A DNA stretch of 64,000 nt from JBBDIM01 sp040880405 (GCA_040880405.1 JBBDIM010000118.1:44613-108612), one strand, 5' to 3'; shown: positions 43,593-52,043, numbered from the stretch's first letter. Notes: generated from the sequence alone by a model not told the origin. Numbers and translations: made by a program.

Positions 43593-44353
43593 TTGACTTA
43601 TCAGGGAAAATTGCACTGGTTACCGGGAGTTCCCGGGGAATGGGGCGGGCCTGTGCTTTACGCCTAGCCGAGGCCGGCGCGGACGTGATCGTCAACTACG
43701 TCACTTCACGGACCGCGGCCATGGAAACCGCCAAAGAGATTCGCGGCATGGGCCGGAGATCGTTCGTCGTCAAGGCGGATGTCAGCCAGAAGGACGACGT
43801 CGAGTCGATGATGGATTATATCGGAGAACACATCCACCAGCTCGATATCATCGTCAGCAACGCGGCAACGGGAGGTTTTCGCCCCCTCTTGGCGGCCAAC
43901 GAAAAGCATTTCGAGAACACGTACCATACCAACGTGCTCGCCATGCTTTATCTGGTGCAAGCCGGCTTGCCCCTCCTGGAAAAGTGCAACGGCCGCTCAA
44001 AGGTGATCGGCATCAGTAGCCACGGGTCGGACATGGCACTGCCTTGGTACGGCCTGATTGGCAGCTCCAAGGCGGCTCTGGAAAGCCTCGCGCGGCACCT
44101 CACGCTCGAAGTGGGAGACAAGGGGGTGAACGTCAACATTGTTAAGTCGGGCTTGGTGGAAACCGATTCGACAAAGCGACTCCCCAACGCGGGGCAGATG
44201 TTCGATCACCGCAAAGACAAGACGATGATGGGGGACCGAATGCTAACAATCGAGGACGTGGCCAACGCGGTATTGTTCCTCGCCTCCCCATTGGCGGACC
44301 TCGTCCAGGGGGAAACGCTGACGGTCGACGGCGGTGCCGCGGTCCACGTTTAA
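43589..44353 (+). CDS. FabL-like enoyl-ACP reductase (SDR fold)
   Basis: A 254-residue short-chain dehydrogenase. The N-terminal NAD(P) motif is TGSSRGMG and SNAA is present. The catalytic pair is Y154-x6-K161 (YGLIGSSK), the seven-residue spacing of enoyl-ACP reductases of the FabI/FabL class rather than the Y-x3-K of ketoreductases. The C terminus (SGLVETDSTKRLPN ... GETLTVDGG) resembles Bacillus FabL. It overlaps the PPTase stop (ATGA) and would supply in trans the enoyl-reduction step that the PKS lacks. Whether it acts on the PKS ACPs or on general fatty acid synthesis is inference from position. Confidence 0.8.
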   Translation: MIDLSGKIALVTGSSRGMGRACALRLAEAGADVIVNYVTSRTAAMETAKEIRGMGRRSFVVKADVSQKDDVESMMDYIGEHIHQLDIIVSNAATGGFRPLLAANEKHFENTYHTNVLAMLYLVQAGLPLLEKCNGRSKVIGISSHGSDMALPWYGLIGSSKAALESLARHLTLEVGDKGVNVNIVKSGLVETDSTKRLPNAGQMFDHRKDKTMMGDRMLTIEDVANAVLFLASPLADLVQGETLTVDGGAAVHV

Positions 44354-44415
44354 ACGTAACCATTTCCGTCTTCCGCTCATCTTGAGATGGGCACAATCAG
44401 CGAAATGATCCCTCC

Positions 44416-44443
44416 GACCGATCCACCTGCAAGCGGGTCGGTC
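44416..44443. other. intra-cluster hairpin before the reductase gene
   Basis: GACCGATCC (44416-44424) pairs with GGGTCGGTC (44435-44443), nine pairs including one G-U, with a 10-base loop. It lies in the only gap longer than 100 bp inside the biosynthetic cluster, 32 bases before ATG 44476. No T-run follows; it could be an RNA-processing or stability element. Confidence 0.4.
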
Positions 44444-44475
44444 TCCCCAACCAAGCGATGATCCGAAATTCACCC

Positions 44476-45975
44476 ATGAAGTATCACCTCCTTACGGGCG
44501 GCACCGGCCTTTTAGGCCGCTATCTCCTCCGTGACCTGACACTCGCTGAGATTCCCTTAGCGGTCATGGTCCGGCGTTCGCGGTTGGAAACGGCGGTCGG
44601 GCGAATCGAAACCGCGATGACCCACTGGGAGCGGGAACTTGGTCGGGCCTTGGTCCGTCCGATTGTTCTGGAAGGTGATATCACCCAAGAGAACTGTGGC
44701 CTTTCCGGCGATGACCTACGGTGGGTTGCGTCGTTCTGCGACACGGCCATTCATTCCGCCGCCTCACTGACATTTTATGCCGAAGAGGACGACAATGATG
44801 GTGAACCGTGGCGGAGCAATATCCAAGGTACGCGAAACATCCTGAATCTCTGCCGCGCAACGGGAATCGATCATTTCCACCACGTATCGACCGCTTATGT
44901 CTGTGGACGCCGGCGGGAAACGATCCTCGAAGACGAACTCGATTTGGGGCAAGAGCCGAGTAATGACTATGAGTCGAGCAAGCTGACCGCAGAGAAGGAA
45001 GTGCGGGCCTTTGGTTTCGACCAACTTACCGTCCATCGCCCCTCGATCATCGTGGGAGATTCCACCACGGGGTTCACCACCTCGTACCATGGGTTTTATA
45101 CGCCACTGAGATTAGTTCATGCACTGATAACCACGTTGCCCTGGGACGTATTCGTCCAGGGAGATTGGCTCGGCACGCTCCAGCTAACCGGTGAGGAACG
45201 CAAGAACCTGGTTCCCGTCGATTGGGTTTCAGCCGCCATGACCCAGGTGATCTCCAGGCCAGAGTTGCATGGCCAGACCTATCACTTTACCAACCCCCAG
45301 CCGACCACGGTCGCCGACATGCTGGCCGCGATTGGGGCGAATATCTTGGACCTAGCCCGGACCGACGAAGAGGCGAAAAACAATCTCGCTGCCGACCCGC
45401 AAGCGATGATGGAGTCGTTTCGCGAGCAGATGAAGGTTTACCAGTCCTATTGGAGCGATGACCCAACCTTCGACAGCACTCGGACCGAGGGCGCAATGCC
45501 GCACCTTCCGTGTCCCGCGGTCGATCACGACGTGATGGACCTGTTAATCCGATACGCGATCAACAAAAATTTCGGCTGGCCGCGCGAAACTCCGGCGGTG
45601 GCCAAATATCCGGTCGCCGAAGACTTGGCTCCCTGGATCCAGAACGGCCGGCAGCTACCAAGCGCTAACGGCGAGCGCCGTTATGTGAGTCTACGCGTGA
45701 GCGGCAGCGGCGGCGGACAATGGCACATGATCCTCGACCACGGCCAGCTTGTCGGGGTGGCAACCGGGCTGCGGAACGGGGATGGCCCCACTTGCTACCT
45801 CAACTCCGATACCTTCCACCGGATCACTCACGGCCAGCTTACCTGGGAATCCGCGCTCAGGTCCGGTCGCCTATTTACCGCCGGGCACTCCACTCCAGGA
45901 GAGGAAATCGAACAATGTTTTCACGAGATTGCGGCCCTCGCGCGGGCTCAACATCAATCCACCAGCGCTAACTGA
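44476..45975 (+). CDS. thioester-reductase-like NAD(P)-dependent enzyme fused to an SCP2-like domain
   Basis: A 499-residue protein. Residues ~1-270 are an extended SDR of the thioester-reductase/fatty-acyl-reductase group: TGGTGLLGRYLL, HSAASLTFYAE, VSTAYVCG, catalytic Y165-x3-K169 (YESSK) and VHRPSIIVGDS. Residues ~400-490 resemble a sterol-carrier-protein-2 fold (GPTCYLNSDTFHRITHGQLT ... SGRLFTAG), a hydrophobic-ligand-binding module. Such R domains release ACP-bound chains as aldehydes (or alcohols) with NADPH; the SCP2-like part may hold the long chain. No A or carrier domain is attached. Start is ATG 44476 (MKYHLLTGG); ATG 44458 adds six residues. The aminotransferase gene follows by 32 bases. 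Confidence 0.8.
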   Translation: MKYHLLTGGTGLLGRYLLRDLTLAEIPLAVMVRRSRLETAVGRIETAMTHWERELGRALVRPIVLEGDITQENCGLSGDDLRWVASFCDTAIHSAASLTFYAEEDDNDGEPWRSNIQGTRNILNLCRATGIDHFHHVSTAYVCGRRRETILEDELDLGQEPSNDYESSKLTAEKEVRAFGFDQLTVHRPSIIVGDSTTGFTTSYHGFYTPLRLVHALITTLPWDVFVQGDWLGTLQLTGEERKNLVPVDWVSAAMTQVISRPELHGQTYHFTNPQPTTVADMLAAIGANILDLARTDEEAKNNLAADPQAMMESFREQMKVYQSYWSDDPTFDSTRTEGAMPHLPCPAVDHDVMDLLIRYAINKNFGWPRETPAVAKYPVAEDLAPWIQNGRQLPSANGERRYVSLRVSGSGGGQWHMILDHGQLVGVATGLRNGDGPTCYLNSDTFHRITHGQLTWESALRSGRLFTAGHSTPGEEIEQCFHEIAALARAQHQSTSAN

Positions 45976-46007
45976 AAAAGACCACAGCATTGAACAAGGG
46001 TAAGATC

Positions 46008-47375
46008 ATGACGGGTATGCTTTCGAAATCCAATGCCACTCAACCTGCGCCAACCAAGAATGTGGCGAGTGCGCAGATGCTCGAGCGCGCGAAGAAAAGC
46101 CTGGCTGGAGGAGACAGCAGCACGATGCGGGTGTTGCCCTATCATATTCCGCTGGTGGCCGACCGCGCCGAGGGTTGCCGACTCTGGGACATCGACGACA
46201 ACGAATACATCGACCTCAACATGTCCTATGGCCCCCTGCTGTTGGGGCACCGGCCAAAGGCGGTCATTGAGGCGGTCTATCGACAGATATCGGAAAGGGG
46301 TAGCCAATTAGGCTTCCCCACGGAGGTAACCGTCCGTGTTGCCGAAAAGATTAAACAACTCTTTCCCAGTATCGAGCTCCTGCGGTTCGCCAACTCCGGC
46401 ACGGAAGCATGTGCCTCCGCCGTGCGATTGGCGCGAACCTTTACCGGCCGCAAGAAGCTGATTATGTTCGAGGGGCACTATCATGGCTGGAGCGAGGCGG
46501 TCTTCACCAAATATCACGCGCCGCTCGATCAACTTCCGGAAAAGGGTTACGGACCCGCTATTCCCGGCACCAGCGGCATGGGAGACAGCATCGCCGACGT
46601 GATCACCGTTCAATGGAACGACCTGGATGCCCTCCAGCGCTGCCTGGCCGAACATGGCGATGAAGTCTGCGCTGTGATGATGGAACCGGTCTCCGGCAAT
46701 GCGGGGCTCTTGCTACCACGCGACGGATATTTGGCCACCGCGCGGGAACTGGCCCACGATCATGGGGCCTTGCTCATTTTTGATGAAGTCATCACCGGCA
46801 TGCGAGTATCGCCCGGCGGGGCCCAGGAACACTACCTCGTTACGCCTGATATTACCGTCGTCTCAAAGGCGATGGGAGGCGGCTACCCGGTTAGTGCCTT
46901 CGGAGCCTCGTCCGAGTTGATGCAATGTATTGTCAAGGGCCCGCTGTTTCACGGGGGGGTGTTTTCCGGCAACGCGATCGTCATGTCGGCCGCCGAGGCG
47001 GTCCTTGATACGGTACTGGGGGACAAGGAAAACATCTACCGGCATCTGAACGCGGTGAGCGACCAATTGGCGAGTGGCATCAAGGAAATTTATACCCGCC
47101 TCGGGATCCCTCACCAGGTCTATCACCTCGGTCCGCTGCTGGCGGGGCTGGTCACTAAGGAAGATGTGGAAGGGCTGTACAACTATCGTGATGTCCGGCG
47201 GCACGCCGACTTCGAGCGGTTCATTCAGTTTCAGAATTGGATGCAGCAACGTGGCGTTTATTTCCACCCGAATGAATTCGAACCCATGTTCCTATCGACC
47301 GCGCACACCTCGGAAGATATCGCCGAAGTGCTCACGCGATGGGAAGAGGGAACCCGAGAATGCCTGGTACGATAA
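46008..47375 (+). CDS. class III aminotransferase (GSA-aminomutase-like)
   Basis: A 455-residue PLP enzyme of the glutamate-1-semialdehyde aminomutase-like group: RFANSGTEACASAVRLAR binds the cofactor phosphate, HYHGW stacks on PLP, LIFDEVITGMR supplies the Asp, and K287 in VVSKAMGGG forms the Schiff base. HemL itself is unlikely because of the cluster context. Two roles fit: transamination of an aldehyde made by the upstream reductase, or beta-amination of an ACP-bound keto thioester as in the AMT domain of mycosubtilin synthase. ATG 46008 has AAGGG 8 bases upstream and is preferred to TTG 45990. It overlaps the ligase gene by 16 bases. Confidence 0.85.
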   Translation: MTGMLSKSNATQPAPTKNVASAQMLERAKKSLAGGDSSTMRVLPYHIPLVADRAEGCRLWDIDDNEYIDLNMSYGPLLLGHRPKAVIEAVYRQISERGSQLGFPTEVTVRVAEKIKQLFPSIELLRFANSGTEACASAVRLARTFTGRKKLIMFEGHYHGWSEAVFTKYHAPLDQLPEKGYGPAIPGTSGMGDSIADVITVQWNDLDALQRCLAEHGDEVCAVMMEPVSGNAGLLLPRDGYLATARELAHDHGALLIFDEVITGMRVSPGGAQEHYLVTPDITVVSKAMGGGYPVSAFGASSELMQCIVKGPLFHGGVFSGNAIVMSAAEAVLDTVLGDKENIYRHLNAVSDQLASGIKEIYTRLGIPHQVYHLGPLLAGLVTKEDVEGLYNYRDVRRHADFERFIQFQNWMQQRGVYFHPNEFEPMFLSTAHTSEDIAEVLTRWEEGTRECLVR

Positions 47376-48841
47376 CGTCGCACGGAAGCTGGAGTGCGGC
47401 GCCCATCTTGGACGCCGCCGAGAACTATCGCGGCACGATCACGGACCTCGACACCGGTTACGTCGTCTCGTCCAGCGATTTCCGCTGGATGCGCGACGCG
47501 CTGATCAGCAGCCTGAGGGAAGAAGGGATCGCTCCGGGAGACCGCGTCCTGGTCACCGTTAGCAACGGTCCGCTGTTTCCCATCGTGCTAACGGCGATAC
47601 TGACTTGCGAAGCGTCACCCCTGCTGGTGCATGTCATGACACCACCAGCCGAACTTGCGCGGTACGCTCAGCGGTTTGGTGTCAAATGGCTCGTCGCTTA
47701 CGGTGGTGACGACCAAGTCGCGACCGTCCTCCAGCGTGAATCCCCACTCCCCGGAGGCGACTACGACCAGCTTCGATTAGGCGAATTCGCTACACCGAAG
47801 CATGTCGTAGGCCCTGAACTTCGCGCGGTGCCGCTGCATCCCACGAGCGGTTCCACCGGGCTCCCAAAAATTGCGCTGCGGCCTGGCTTCTGTGCAATGG
47901 AAGAGGCTCGGCACTACACCGCGACGATGGCGATCTGCGAAGACGATTGCCTGATGGCGATCCCACCGATGAGCCATGCCTACGGCTACGGTGTGAACGT
48001 GATGGTGCCCCTGTTGACCGGAGCCAGCCTTGTCACCACCGCCAAATTCAGTATTAAACGGTTGGCGGAAGTCTTGCAAGAGTTCCCCGTTACGGTACTC
48101 CCAATGGTTCCGGCCCACATCGATCTCCTCAACTTCGGGGGCAAGCTCGATTTTGGTCGGCTGCGGTGGCTGCTTACCGCGGGCTCCATGATGCCACGGC
48201 GCTCGGCGATCCAGTTTCGTAAGCGAACCGGGGTCACGGTTTGTCCGCTTTACGGCACTACGGAGACCGGCGGAATCTCGGTCGCTACGGTCGCCGATGG
48301 CGAAGATGTCGATGGCCGGGTTGGCCCCGCGATGGAAGGCGTTCATGTCGAGGCTCGTCCACCGGCGGATGCGGACGAATTGGGTCTCGAACCGGGGGTC
48401 GGCAAGCTGCACGTAAGTAGCTCCTCCATGATGGCCGGTTACCTGAGCGACAGCGGTGAAATCCTCCAGCCTTGGGATACGGAAGGGTTCTTCGAAACGG
48501 GCGATTTGGCCCGAATCGTGGAGGACGGTACAATCCACCTCCGTGGTCGGACGGGCGAGATGATCAACGTGCTGGGCTTGAAGGTCGTACCGTGTGAAGT
48601 GGAAGAGGCGATCGCCGCCATGCCCGGTGTGCGAGAAGTTAAGGTCTACCGCGGCGATTTGTCCTCCAATGGGGAGATCGTCAAGGCGGCGGTGGCCGTT
48701 GAAGACGGGGTGACCGAAACGGACATTCGTGCCTTCTGCGACGAGCATCTCGTCTATTACAAACGTCCCGGGGTGATCGCCCTAGTCGCTGCCTTGCCCC
48801 GCAATCCGGCCGGCAAGATTCAGCCCGACCGACTGCCTTAA
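47360..48841 (+). CDS. acyl-AMP ligase / acyl-CoA synthetase (ANL superfamily)
   Basis: A 493-residue adenylating enzyme with ANL motifs: P-loop TSGSTGLPK (residues ~161-169), MSHAYG, LYGTTETGG, the FETGDLARIVEDGTIHLRGR hinge and the C-terminal NPAGKI catalytic Lys. It activates a carboxylic acid as an acyl adenylate and passes it to CoA or a carrier; no carrier or CoA-specific motif is decisive. ATG 47360 has GAGGGA 8 bases upstream and is preferred to ATG 47339; either start overlaps the aminotransferase gene. It may activate the acid that the next gene's acyltransferase joins to the amine, or a PKS starter. Confidence 0.88.
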   Translation: MPGTITSHGSWSAAPILDAAENYRGTITDLDTGYVVSSSDFRWMRDALISSLREEGIAPGDRVLVTVSNGPLFPIVLTAILTCEASPLLVHVMTPPAELARYAQRFGVKWLVAYGGDDQVATVLQRESPLPGGDYDQLRLGEFATPKHVVGPELRAVPLHPTSGSTGLPKIALRPGFCAMEEARHYTATMAICEDDCLMAIPPMSHAYGYGVNVMVPLLTGASLVTTAKFSIKRLAEVLQEFPVTVLPMVPAHIDLLNFGGKLDFGRLRWLLTAGSMMPRRSAIQFRKRTGVTVCPLYGTTETGGISVATVADGEDVDGRVGPAMEGVHVEARPPADADELGLEPGVGKLHVSSSSMMAGYLSDSGEILQPWDTEGFFETGDLARIVEDGTIHLRGRTGEMINVLGLKVVPCEVEEAIAAMPGVREVKVYRGDLSSNGEIVKAAVAVEDGVTETDIRAFCDEHLVYYKRPGVIALVAALPRNPAGKIQPDRLP

Positions 48842-48866
48842 GCCGCTTTTCGTTCAGGATTTCGCC

Positions 48867-50255
48867 ATGCCCCAGCTTGCCACCGAGTCACTCGCCGACC
48901 ACGACACGCCGCTGGCCAAGCTATTTCCGCTCCCCCTCTCGACCGTCGAACATTTCATGTTTCTCGATGGTCGGTCGAACTACCCGATGCTGTGCGATGT
49001 GCAGGTCGAGTTAAAGGGCACCATCGAGCGTGGCCCGTTTGGAGAGGCCCTCGCCTTCGCCATGCAAAGGGCACCCTTCTTTCGCGGCATTATCGAAGAA
49101 GACAAAAAACGGGGCCTCCTGTGGCGGTTGACCGACCGGATGCCGACCGTCGATTGGGACGAGTATGGCATCCCCTGCACGGAAGGTTATGACCAGTTCA
49201 TCGACCTGCGATCCGATCCCGGCCTGCGGGTCTTCGTCCGCAGCGGCGGTGAACGATCTTCGATCTTGCTGCACTTTCATCACGCCACCGCCGATGGAGT
49301 GGGCTCGATGGTTTTCGTGGAAGACCTGCTCACGGCCTATCACAACGCCACACCTGGCACCAAGACCGTCAGGCCGCGGCGTTTGGAACCTGAGCGGTTA
49401 CTCAAGCGCTGTACCTCAAATTTGGAAAACCCCGGGGTCGTGCGGGGTCTGTACGATGTCTACTGCGGCGTTCGTGGAGCGTATGAATTTTTCAGCGAGC
49501 GTCCCTTACCGCTGCACGCGGCCAAACCAGCGTTGCCCGCGGATGCCACGCGACGGCAGAACGGCTTTATCCGCCAATCCTGCTCGCGGGAAACAACCGG
49601 GGCCCTGCGAAAATTGACTTCCCAGCGGAAGGTCACCCTGAACGATGTGTTTCTGCGCGATCTGTATCTCACGCTCCATGCGGCAATCGAGGCGGATGGA
49701 ACACCTGTGGGGCGTCGTCATCTGCGTGTGCTGATGCCGCAAAGTCTTCGCGGCCGGGGAGACGCGGCCATGCCCACCACCAACGATCTGGGCTTTTCGT
49801 TCATCGGAAGTCGCGGTTCGCTGTGCGAGCGTCCGGCAGAACTGCTCGACAATCTTAAGGTGATTACCGCGGCGATTCGCAAAGACAACCTCTCGCGGCA
49901 CTTCATCGGTGGACTCGCGGCGGTTGAGTCGCTGGGCCTATTGCCCAGGCTTTTACGAGGCCAGTCCTGTTTCGCGACGGCCGTGCTGACGAACTTTGGC
50001 AACGCTTGGCGGCGTTTTGAAGCCAAACTGCCGTTGGCCGATGGGGGACTAGCGGCCGGCAACCTAGTATATGACTGTCTGATTGGCACGCCCCCGATTC
50101 GCCCCAATACGGCCGCCGCGTTCTGTGTCACGACCACCATGGATGAGATTGTCGTTTGCCTAAAACACGACCCGTTTTACTACCCCCGGGCCGAGTCGGT
50201 AGCGCTGCTGGACCGCTACATTCGCCAGATCGAAAAGAGCGCTCAGTCGATCTGA
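48867..50255 (+). CDS. condensation / WS-DGAT-like acyltransferase
   Basis: A 462-residue protein of the CoA-dependent acyltransferase (CAT-like) superfamily, with the active-site HHxxxDG motif as HHATADG (H138-H139, D143). N-terminal PLSTVEHFMFLDGR and the C-terminal DRYIRQIEKS helix fit stand-alone C-domain or wax-ester-synthase-type proteins. It has no carrier or adenylation domain. It would catalyse amide or ester formation between an activated acyl group and an amine or alcohol. Coming last in the cluster, 25 bases after the ligase, it is a natural candidate for conjugating the aminated chain. The acceptor is unknown. Confidence 0.8.
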   Translation: MPQLATESLADHDTPLAKLFPLPLSTVEHFMFLDGRSNYPMLCDVQVELKGTIERGPFGEALAFAMQRAPFFRGIIEEDKKRGLLWRLTDRMPTVDWDEYGIPCTEGYDQFIDLRSDPGLRVFVRSGGERSSILLHFHHATADGVGSMVFVEDLLTAYHNATPGTKTVRPRRLEPERLLKRCTSNLENPGVVRGLYDVYCGVRGAYEFFSERPLPLHAAKPALPADATRRQNGFIRQSCSRETTGALRKLTSQRKVTLNDVFLRDLYLTLHAAIEADGTPVGRRHLRVLMPQSLRGRGDAAMPTTNDLGFSFIGSRGSLCERPAELLDNLKVITAAIRKDNLSRHFIGGLAAVESLGLLPRLLRGQSCFATAVLTNFGNAWRRFEAKLPLADGGLAAGNLVYDCLIGTPPIRPNTAAAFCVTTTMDEIVVCLKHDPFYYPRAESVALLDRYIRQIEKSAQSI

Positions 50256-50322
50256 GTCCACCAGACTGCCAACAGGCTCACAGGCATCGAAACGTCGTTC
50301 GTTGACCGGGCTCCCCCAGCAA

Positions 50323-50410
50323 ACGATACTAAATGCGCCTAACTTAACCCAGTAATCAGCGATTTCCCGAGGGAATCAGGCCGAAGAGCGAGGTTATGTT
50401 AGGGGTTCTA
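50323..50410 (-). repeat. dispersed ~88-bp repeat, copy B
   Basis: Reverse-complement partner of 18782-18869, about 85% identical by hand count over its central 80 bases. It lies between the end of the biosynthetic cluster and the sulfatase gene. It contains a small hairpin GATTTCC-cga-GGGAATC that copy A does not preserve well, so a shared RNA fold is not supported. Confidence 0.65.
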
Positions 50411-50464
50411 AAGCTTCATTTCGTGGTCGCCCAACAGCCCATGCCTCAATCGGAGACCCCACTC

Positions 50465-51982
50465 ATGAACTTCTCATTGCAAACACCGACCGCAATCTCT
50501 AACCAATTTCGGCGTCGTCTGCTCCACACAGTTTCGACACTGCTGCTAATCACCGGGACCCTTGCTCCATCAATTTCCTGGGAAATCAGCGCAGCAAATG
50601 CCGTCGAGCGGGATGTCCCAAACATCGTCGTCATCTTTATCGACGACATGGGATACGCCGACATTGGGCCGTTCGGGGCGAAGGATTATCCGACCCCCAA
50701 TCTCGATCGTATGGCCCGCGAGGGACGGAAGTTTACCGACTTTTACGTGACTCAGGCGGTCTGTTCCGCTTCCCGGGCCGGGCTGTTGACCGGTTGCTAC
50801 AACGTGCGCGTCGGGATCAATGGCGCGTTAGGTCCAAAGTCGAACATCGGCATCCATCCGAAAGAGGTAACCCTCGCTGAAATTTGCAAGCAACAGGATT
50901 ATGCCACCGCCTGTTTCGGCAAGTGGCACCTGGGGCATCATGAAAAGTTTTTGCCGCTACAACATGGCTTTGACGAGTTTCATGGCATTCCATACTCCAA
51001 TGACATGTGGCCCCACCATCCAGGCGTGGCACACTTGCCGATGGCAGAACGGCTGAAGCGGTGGCCGCATCTGCCACTCTTCGACGGAAACGAAATCATC
51101 AATCCGGAGGTGGACGACAAGGTCCAAGAGCAACTGACCACCGATATCACCGAACGATCGGTGCGGTTCATTGAGGAAAACAAAGAGCGGCCATTCTTCT
51201 TGTACGTACCGCACCCGATGGTCCACGTGCCGCTGTTTGTCTCCGAAAAGTTCAAGGGCAAATCGGGGGCGGGACTGTTTGGCGATGTGGTGATGGAGGT
51301 CGATTGGTCGGTCGGGCAGATTTTGGAGACCCTCCGCAAAAACAAGTTGGACGACAACACGTTGGTGATCTTCACCTCGGACAATGGCCCTTGGCTTAAT
51401 TATGGCGATCACGCCGGATCGGCCGATCCGCTGCGAGAAGGGAAGGGGACCATGTTTGATGGCGGATGCCGTGAACCGACCATCATGTGGTGGCCTGGTA
51501 AGATCCCATCCGATACGATCTGCGAGACACCCGTGATGACGATCGACATCCTCCCGACGGTGGCTCAGCTTATCGGGGCGGACCTGCCGGAACATAAGAT
51601 CGATGGGAAAGATATCTGGCCCCTGATCGTGGGCCAGGAAGATGCCCAGTCACCTCACGAGGCCTATTACTTCTATTACGGCAATCAGCTCCAGGCAATC
51701 CGGCAAGACCAGTGGAAGTTGGTCTTCCCTCACCAGTATCGCACCCTGGACGGAAGACCTGGCGGCACCGGTGGCATCCCCACGAATTACACCCAGGCCA
51801 AAACCGATTTGGCTCTGTTTGACCTGAGGGCCGATATCGGTGAAACCAACGATGTGAAAGAATCGCACCCAGAGGTCGTCGAGCGGCTCCAAAAACTGGC
51901 GCAATCGATGCGGAAAGATTTGGGGGATGGACTCACCAAAATCCCAGCCAGAGGTCGCCGCGCACCGGGCAGCGTCGATTGA
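50465..51982 (+). CDS. secreted formylglycine-type sulfatase
   Basis: A 505-residue exported sulfatase. The N terminus has a basic RRR stretch and a hydrophobic core (TVSTLLLITGTLAP), with cleavage near residue 45. Calcium ligands D60-D61 (FIDDMG) and the formylglycine site C100-S-A-S-R104 are intact, followed by TGC; later GKWHLG and FTSDNGPW are further active-site motifs. It needs an anaerobic-type or FGE maturase, not seen here. Substrate is unknown; planctomycete sulfatases often act on sulfated polysaccharides. Start ATG 50465 has GGAG 9 bases upstream; longer frames begin at 50396. It is probably not part of the lipid cluster. Confidence 0.92.
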   Translation: MNFSLQTPTAISNQFRRRLLHTVSTLLLITGTLAPSISWEISAANAVERDVPNIVVIFIDDMGYADIGPFGAKDYPTPNLDRMAREGRKFTDFYVTQAVCSASRAGLLTGCYNVRVGINGALGPKSNIGIHPKEVTLAEICKQQDYATACFGKWHLGHHEKFLPLQHGFDEFHGIPYSNDMWPHHPGVAHLPMAERLKRWPHLPLFDGNEIINPEVDDKVQEQLTTDITERSVRFIEENKERPFFLYVPHPMVHVPLFVSEKFKGKSGAGLFGDVVMEVDWSVGQILETLRKNKLDDNTLVIFTSDNGPWLNYGDHAGSADPLREGKGTMFDGGCREPTIMWWPGKIPSDTICETPVMTIDILPTVAQLIGADLPEHKIDGKDIWPLIVGQEDAQSPHEAYYFYYGNQLQAIRQDQWKLVFPHQYRTLDGRPGGTGGIPTNYTQAKTDLALFDLRADIGETNDVKESHPEVVERLQKLAQSMRKDLGDGLTKIPARGRRAPGSVD

Positions 51983-52010
51983 TAAGCCGGTCGCGAAATA
52001 CCTAAACCCC

Positions 52011-52043
52011 AAAAAAACGATCCGTGGAGAGAGCCACGGATCG
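52011..52043 (-). terminator. intrinsic terminator (minus strand)
   Basis: A perfect 10-bp stem (CGATCCGTGG, 52018-52027; CCACGGATCG, 52034-52043) with loop AGAGAG is followed on the minus strand by seven T residues (52011-52017). It lies 59 bases past the end of the 306-residue gene and also sits after the sulfatase on the other strand. Confidence 0.85.

Noticed and set aside
46008..47375. assignment as HemL (glutamate-1-semialdehyde aminomutase) for haem synthesis
   Set aside because: Sequence class fits, but the tight placement inside the PKS cluster, overlapping the ligase gene, makes a biosynthetic tailoring role more likely; kept as an alternative.
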